Origin: an uncultured Mediterranea sp.
GTDB taxonomy: Bacteria; Bacteroidota; Bacteroidia; Bacteroidales; Bacteroidaceae
Direction of reading: 5' to 3'
NCBI RefSeq assembly: GCF_902493215.1
Contig: NZ_CABUOL010000003.1
Location: forward strand, 1 to 64,000
DNA length: 64,000 bases
This document shows, piece by piece, positions 62,429 through 64,000 of the stretch. Under the pieces are notes generated by a model that was not told the origin of the DNA, made no database searches, and saw only the letters and a program-made list of their open reading frames with translations. The number at the start of each line of letters is the position of its first letter. Positions within the stretch are counted from its first letter, which is position 1. The translations under genes and the position numbers were made by a program.

Positions 62429-63814
62429 ATGTTGAAACAACAGACTCTGAAAGAAAGCTTTTCGCTCAGCGGAAAGGGGCTTCATACAGGCCTCGAGCTG
62501 ACTGTCACTTTCAATCCGGCACCCGAAAACCATGGATATAAGATCCAGCGCATCGACCTGGAAGGCCAACCCGTCATCGACGCCGTAGCCGAAAACGTGG
62601 TCGAGACGACACGCGGCACCGTACTGGCCAAGAACGACGTCAAGGTCAGCACCGTGGAACATGGCATGGCAGCCCTCTACGCCCTGGGCATAGACAACTG
62701 CCTGATACAGGTGAACGGTCCCGAATTCCCCATCCTGGACGGAAGCGCCCAATATTATGTAAACGAAATAGAACGTGTAGGCATCGAGGAACAGAATGCC
62801 GTGAAGGACTTCTACATCATCAAGTCGAAGACGGAATTCCGCGACGAGAAGACCGGTTCGTCCATCATCCTGCTGCCCGACGAGAGCTTCAGCCTGAACG
62901 TACTGGTATCCTACGACTCGACCATCCTGCCCAACCAGTTTGCTACGCTGGAAGACATGGGCAAGTTCAAGGACGAAGTGGCCGCCAGCCGCACCTTTGT
63001 CTTTGTACGCGAAATCGAACCCCTGCTTCAGGCAGGCCTCATCAAGGGAGGTGACCTGGACAACGCCATCGTTATCTACGAACGCGAGATGTCGCAGGAG
63101 AACTTCGACAAGCTGGCCGACGTGATGGGCGTGCCCCACATGGATGCCAAGCAGCTGGGCTACATCAACCACAAGCCGCTGGTATGGCCCAACGAATGTG
63201 CCCGCCACAAGCTGCTCGACGTCATCGGCGACATGGCCTTGATAGGCAAGCCCATCAAGGGACGCATCATCGCCACCCGCCCGGGCCACACCATCAACAA
63301 CAAGTTTGCCCGCCAGATGCGCAAGGAAATCCGCCTGCACGAGATACAGGCCCCTACCTACGACTGCAACCGTCCGCCCATCATGGACGTGAACCGCATC
63401 CGCGAGCTCCTGCCCCACCGCTACCCCATGCAGCTGGTGGACAAGGTTATCGAGATAGGTGCCAACTACATCGTGGGCGTGAAGAACGTCACCTCCAACG
63501 AACCTTTCTTCACCGGCCACTTCCCGCAGGAACCGGTCATGCCGGGCGTACTTCAGGTAGAGGCCATGGCACAGACAGGCGGCCTGCTGGTACTGAACTC
63601 CGTAGACGAACCCGAACGCTACTCCACCTACTTCATGAAGATAGACGGCGTGAAGTTCCGCCAGAAGGTGGTGCCCGGCGACACACTGATATTCCGTGTA
63701 GAGCTGCTGGCTCCTATCCGCCGCGGCGTATCCACCATGAAGGGATATGTATTTGTAGGCGAAAAGGTGGTCTGCGAAGCCGAGTTCATGGCACAGATAG
63801 TAAAGAACAAATAA
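62429..63814 (+). CDS. lpxC-fabZ: Fusion of LpxC deacetylase and FabZ dehydratase
   Basis: This 461-residue two-domain protein is the Bacteroidota-type fusion. Residues about 1-305 are LpxC, which removes acetyl from UDP-3-O-acyl-GlcNAc; zinc ligands are visible in STVEHGMAAL (His) and ARHKLLDVIGDMAL (His/Asp). Residues about 315-461 are FabZ, 3-hydroxyacyl-ACP dehydratase, with LPHRYPMQLVDKV and HFPQEPVMPGVLQVEAMAQ carrying the catalytic His and Glu. The two parts join by a short linker. It lies between lpxD and lpxA. Confidence 0.97.
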   Translation: MLKQQTLKESFSLSGKGLHTGLELTVTFNPAPENHGYKIQRIDLEGQPVIDAVAENVVETTRGTVLAKNDVKVSTVEHGMAALYALGIDNCLIQVNGPEFPILDGSAQYYVNEIERVGIEEQNAVKDFYIIKSKTEFRDEKTGSSIILLPDESFSLNVLVSYDSTILPNQFATLEDMGKFKDEVAASRTFVFVREIEPLLQAGLIKGGDLDNAIVIYEREMSQENFDKLADVMGVPHMDAKQLGYINHKPLVWPNECARHKLLDVIGDMALIGKPIKGRIIATRPGHTINNKFARQMRKEIRLHEIQAPTYDCNRPPIMDVNRIRELLPHRYPMQLVDKVIEIGANYIVGVKNVTSNEPFFTGHFPQEPVMPGVLQVEAMAQTGGLLVLNSVDEPERYSTYFMKIDGVKFRQKVVPGDTLIFRVELLAPIRRGVSTMKGYVFVGEKVVCEAEFMAQIVKNK

Positions 63815-63821
63815 ATTAATA

Positions 63822-63916
63822 ATGAAGAATGAAGAATGAAGAATTTCCTTGGGACGCATCCCGTTGCGCAGCCTGAATTCTTCATTCTTCATTCTTAATT
63901 CTTCATTCTTCATTCA
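63822..63916. repeat. Heptad-type inverted repeat inside the lpx operon
   Basis: The left arm is ATGAAGAATGAAGAATGAAG and continues to 63845. The right arm from 63876 repeats ATTCTTCATTCTTCATTC and runs on with a second such copy to 63916. A 30-bp loop includes GGGACGCATCCC. It sits in the only wide gap (106 bp) between lpxC-fabZ and lpxA. No T-run is present, so read-through is possible. It is the same class as 33183-33257. Confidence 0.8.
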
Positions 63917-63920
63917 TATT

Positions 63921-64000
63921 ATGATCAGTCCCTTAGCATACATCCATCCCGAAGCGAAGATCGGTGAGAATGTGGAAATCGCTCCCTTTGTCTTCATCGA
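63921..64000 (+). CDS. lpxA: UDP-N-acetylglucosamine acyltransferase (start only)
   Basis: ATG at 63921 opens a frame reading MISPLAYIHPEAKIGENVEI and continuing as APFVFI to the window end, the first hexapeptide repeats of LpxA, which adds the first acyl chain in lipid A synthesis. Position after lpxD and lpxC-fabZ supports the call. The gene runs past the window edge. Confidence 0.9.
   Translation, partial: MISPLAYIHPEAKIGENVEIAPFVFI

Noticed and set aside
1..64000. tRNA, rRNA or insertion-sequence genes
   Set aside because: No clover-leaf-like segment, rRNA stretch or transposase frame was found in the intergenic regions. A covariance-model scan was not available, so a missed small RNA cannot be ruled out.

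Overview
The window comes from a gut-type Bacteroidales genome, most likely Bacteroidaceae. The evidence is a SusC/SusD polysaccharide utilization locus (PUL), a single-gene LpxC-FabZ fusion between lpxD and lpxA, Bacteroides-style promoters (-7 box TAnnTTTG, -33 TTTG), and many Bacteroidota domain-of-unknown-function families. No rRNA, tRNA, CRISPR array, insertion sequence or phage gene is visible.

Region 1 (about 0.2-23.5 kb) is one PUL. A divergent AraC-type regulator faces susC, susD, two surface lipoproteins, an SGNH esterase, a sialate O-acetylesterase-like protein, a metallophosphoesterase, two GH29 alpha-L-fucosidases, a Tat-signal phosphodiesterase, a metallophosphoesterase-PQQ propeller fusion, a second alkaline-phosphatase-superfamily enzyme and a GH89 alpha-N-acetylglucosaminidase. 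The set points to a host-type fucosylated, alpha-GlcNAc-capped glycan. Four phosphoesterases in one locus suggest that a phosphate or phosphodiester group is also removed. This block is visibly more AT-rich than the rest, most strongly at 9-15.6 kb.

Region 2 (23.6-34.4 kb) is housekeeping: YitT, DUF3256, free methionine sulfoxide reductase, an EamA transporter, truA, an iron-sulfur-type flavoprotein, a DUF5715 lipoprotein, nnr, a POT peptide transporter, hpt, adk and an HU-like protein. Region 3 (34.7-46.4 kb) holds a putative zinc protease, obgE, a pgeF-like gene, a B3/B4-domain gene, an M23 peptidase, phoH, an AT-rich GIY-YIG gene, purC, menG/ubiE, aroE and a RavA/ViaA-like pair. Region 4 (46.4-64 kb) holds an alpha/beta hydrolase, TPM - outer-membrane barrel - LemA, purM, a cluster of five tiny membrane proteins, prfA, an acetylesterase, pyrF, a Cys-nucleophile hydrolase, a cyclophilin-like lipoprotein, DUF6078, an HD phosphohydrolase, and lpxD, lpxC-fabZ and the start of lpxA.

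The most unusual signal is non-coding. Five intergenic places (26-157, 25856-25935, 34458-34518, 51802-51929, 59825-59952) carry short palindromes or repeats spaced by 22, occasionally 23, bp. The spacing is shared, but the palindrome sequence differs completely from array to array. Four lie just downstream of a stop codon and one lies in the predicted leader of the HU gene. A second family, REP-like inverted repeats built on CGGATTACACGGATT, sits at gene 3' ends (29261, 33868, 41649, 57324) and at two of them doubles as an intrinsic terminator.
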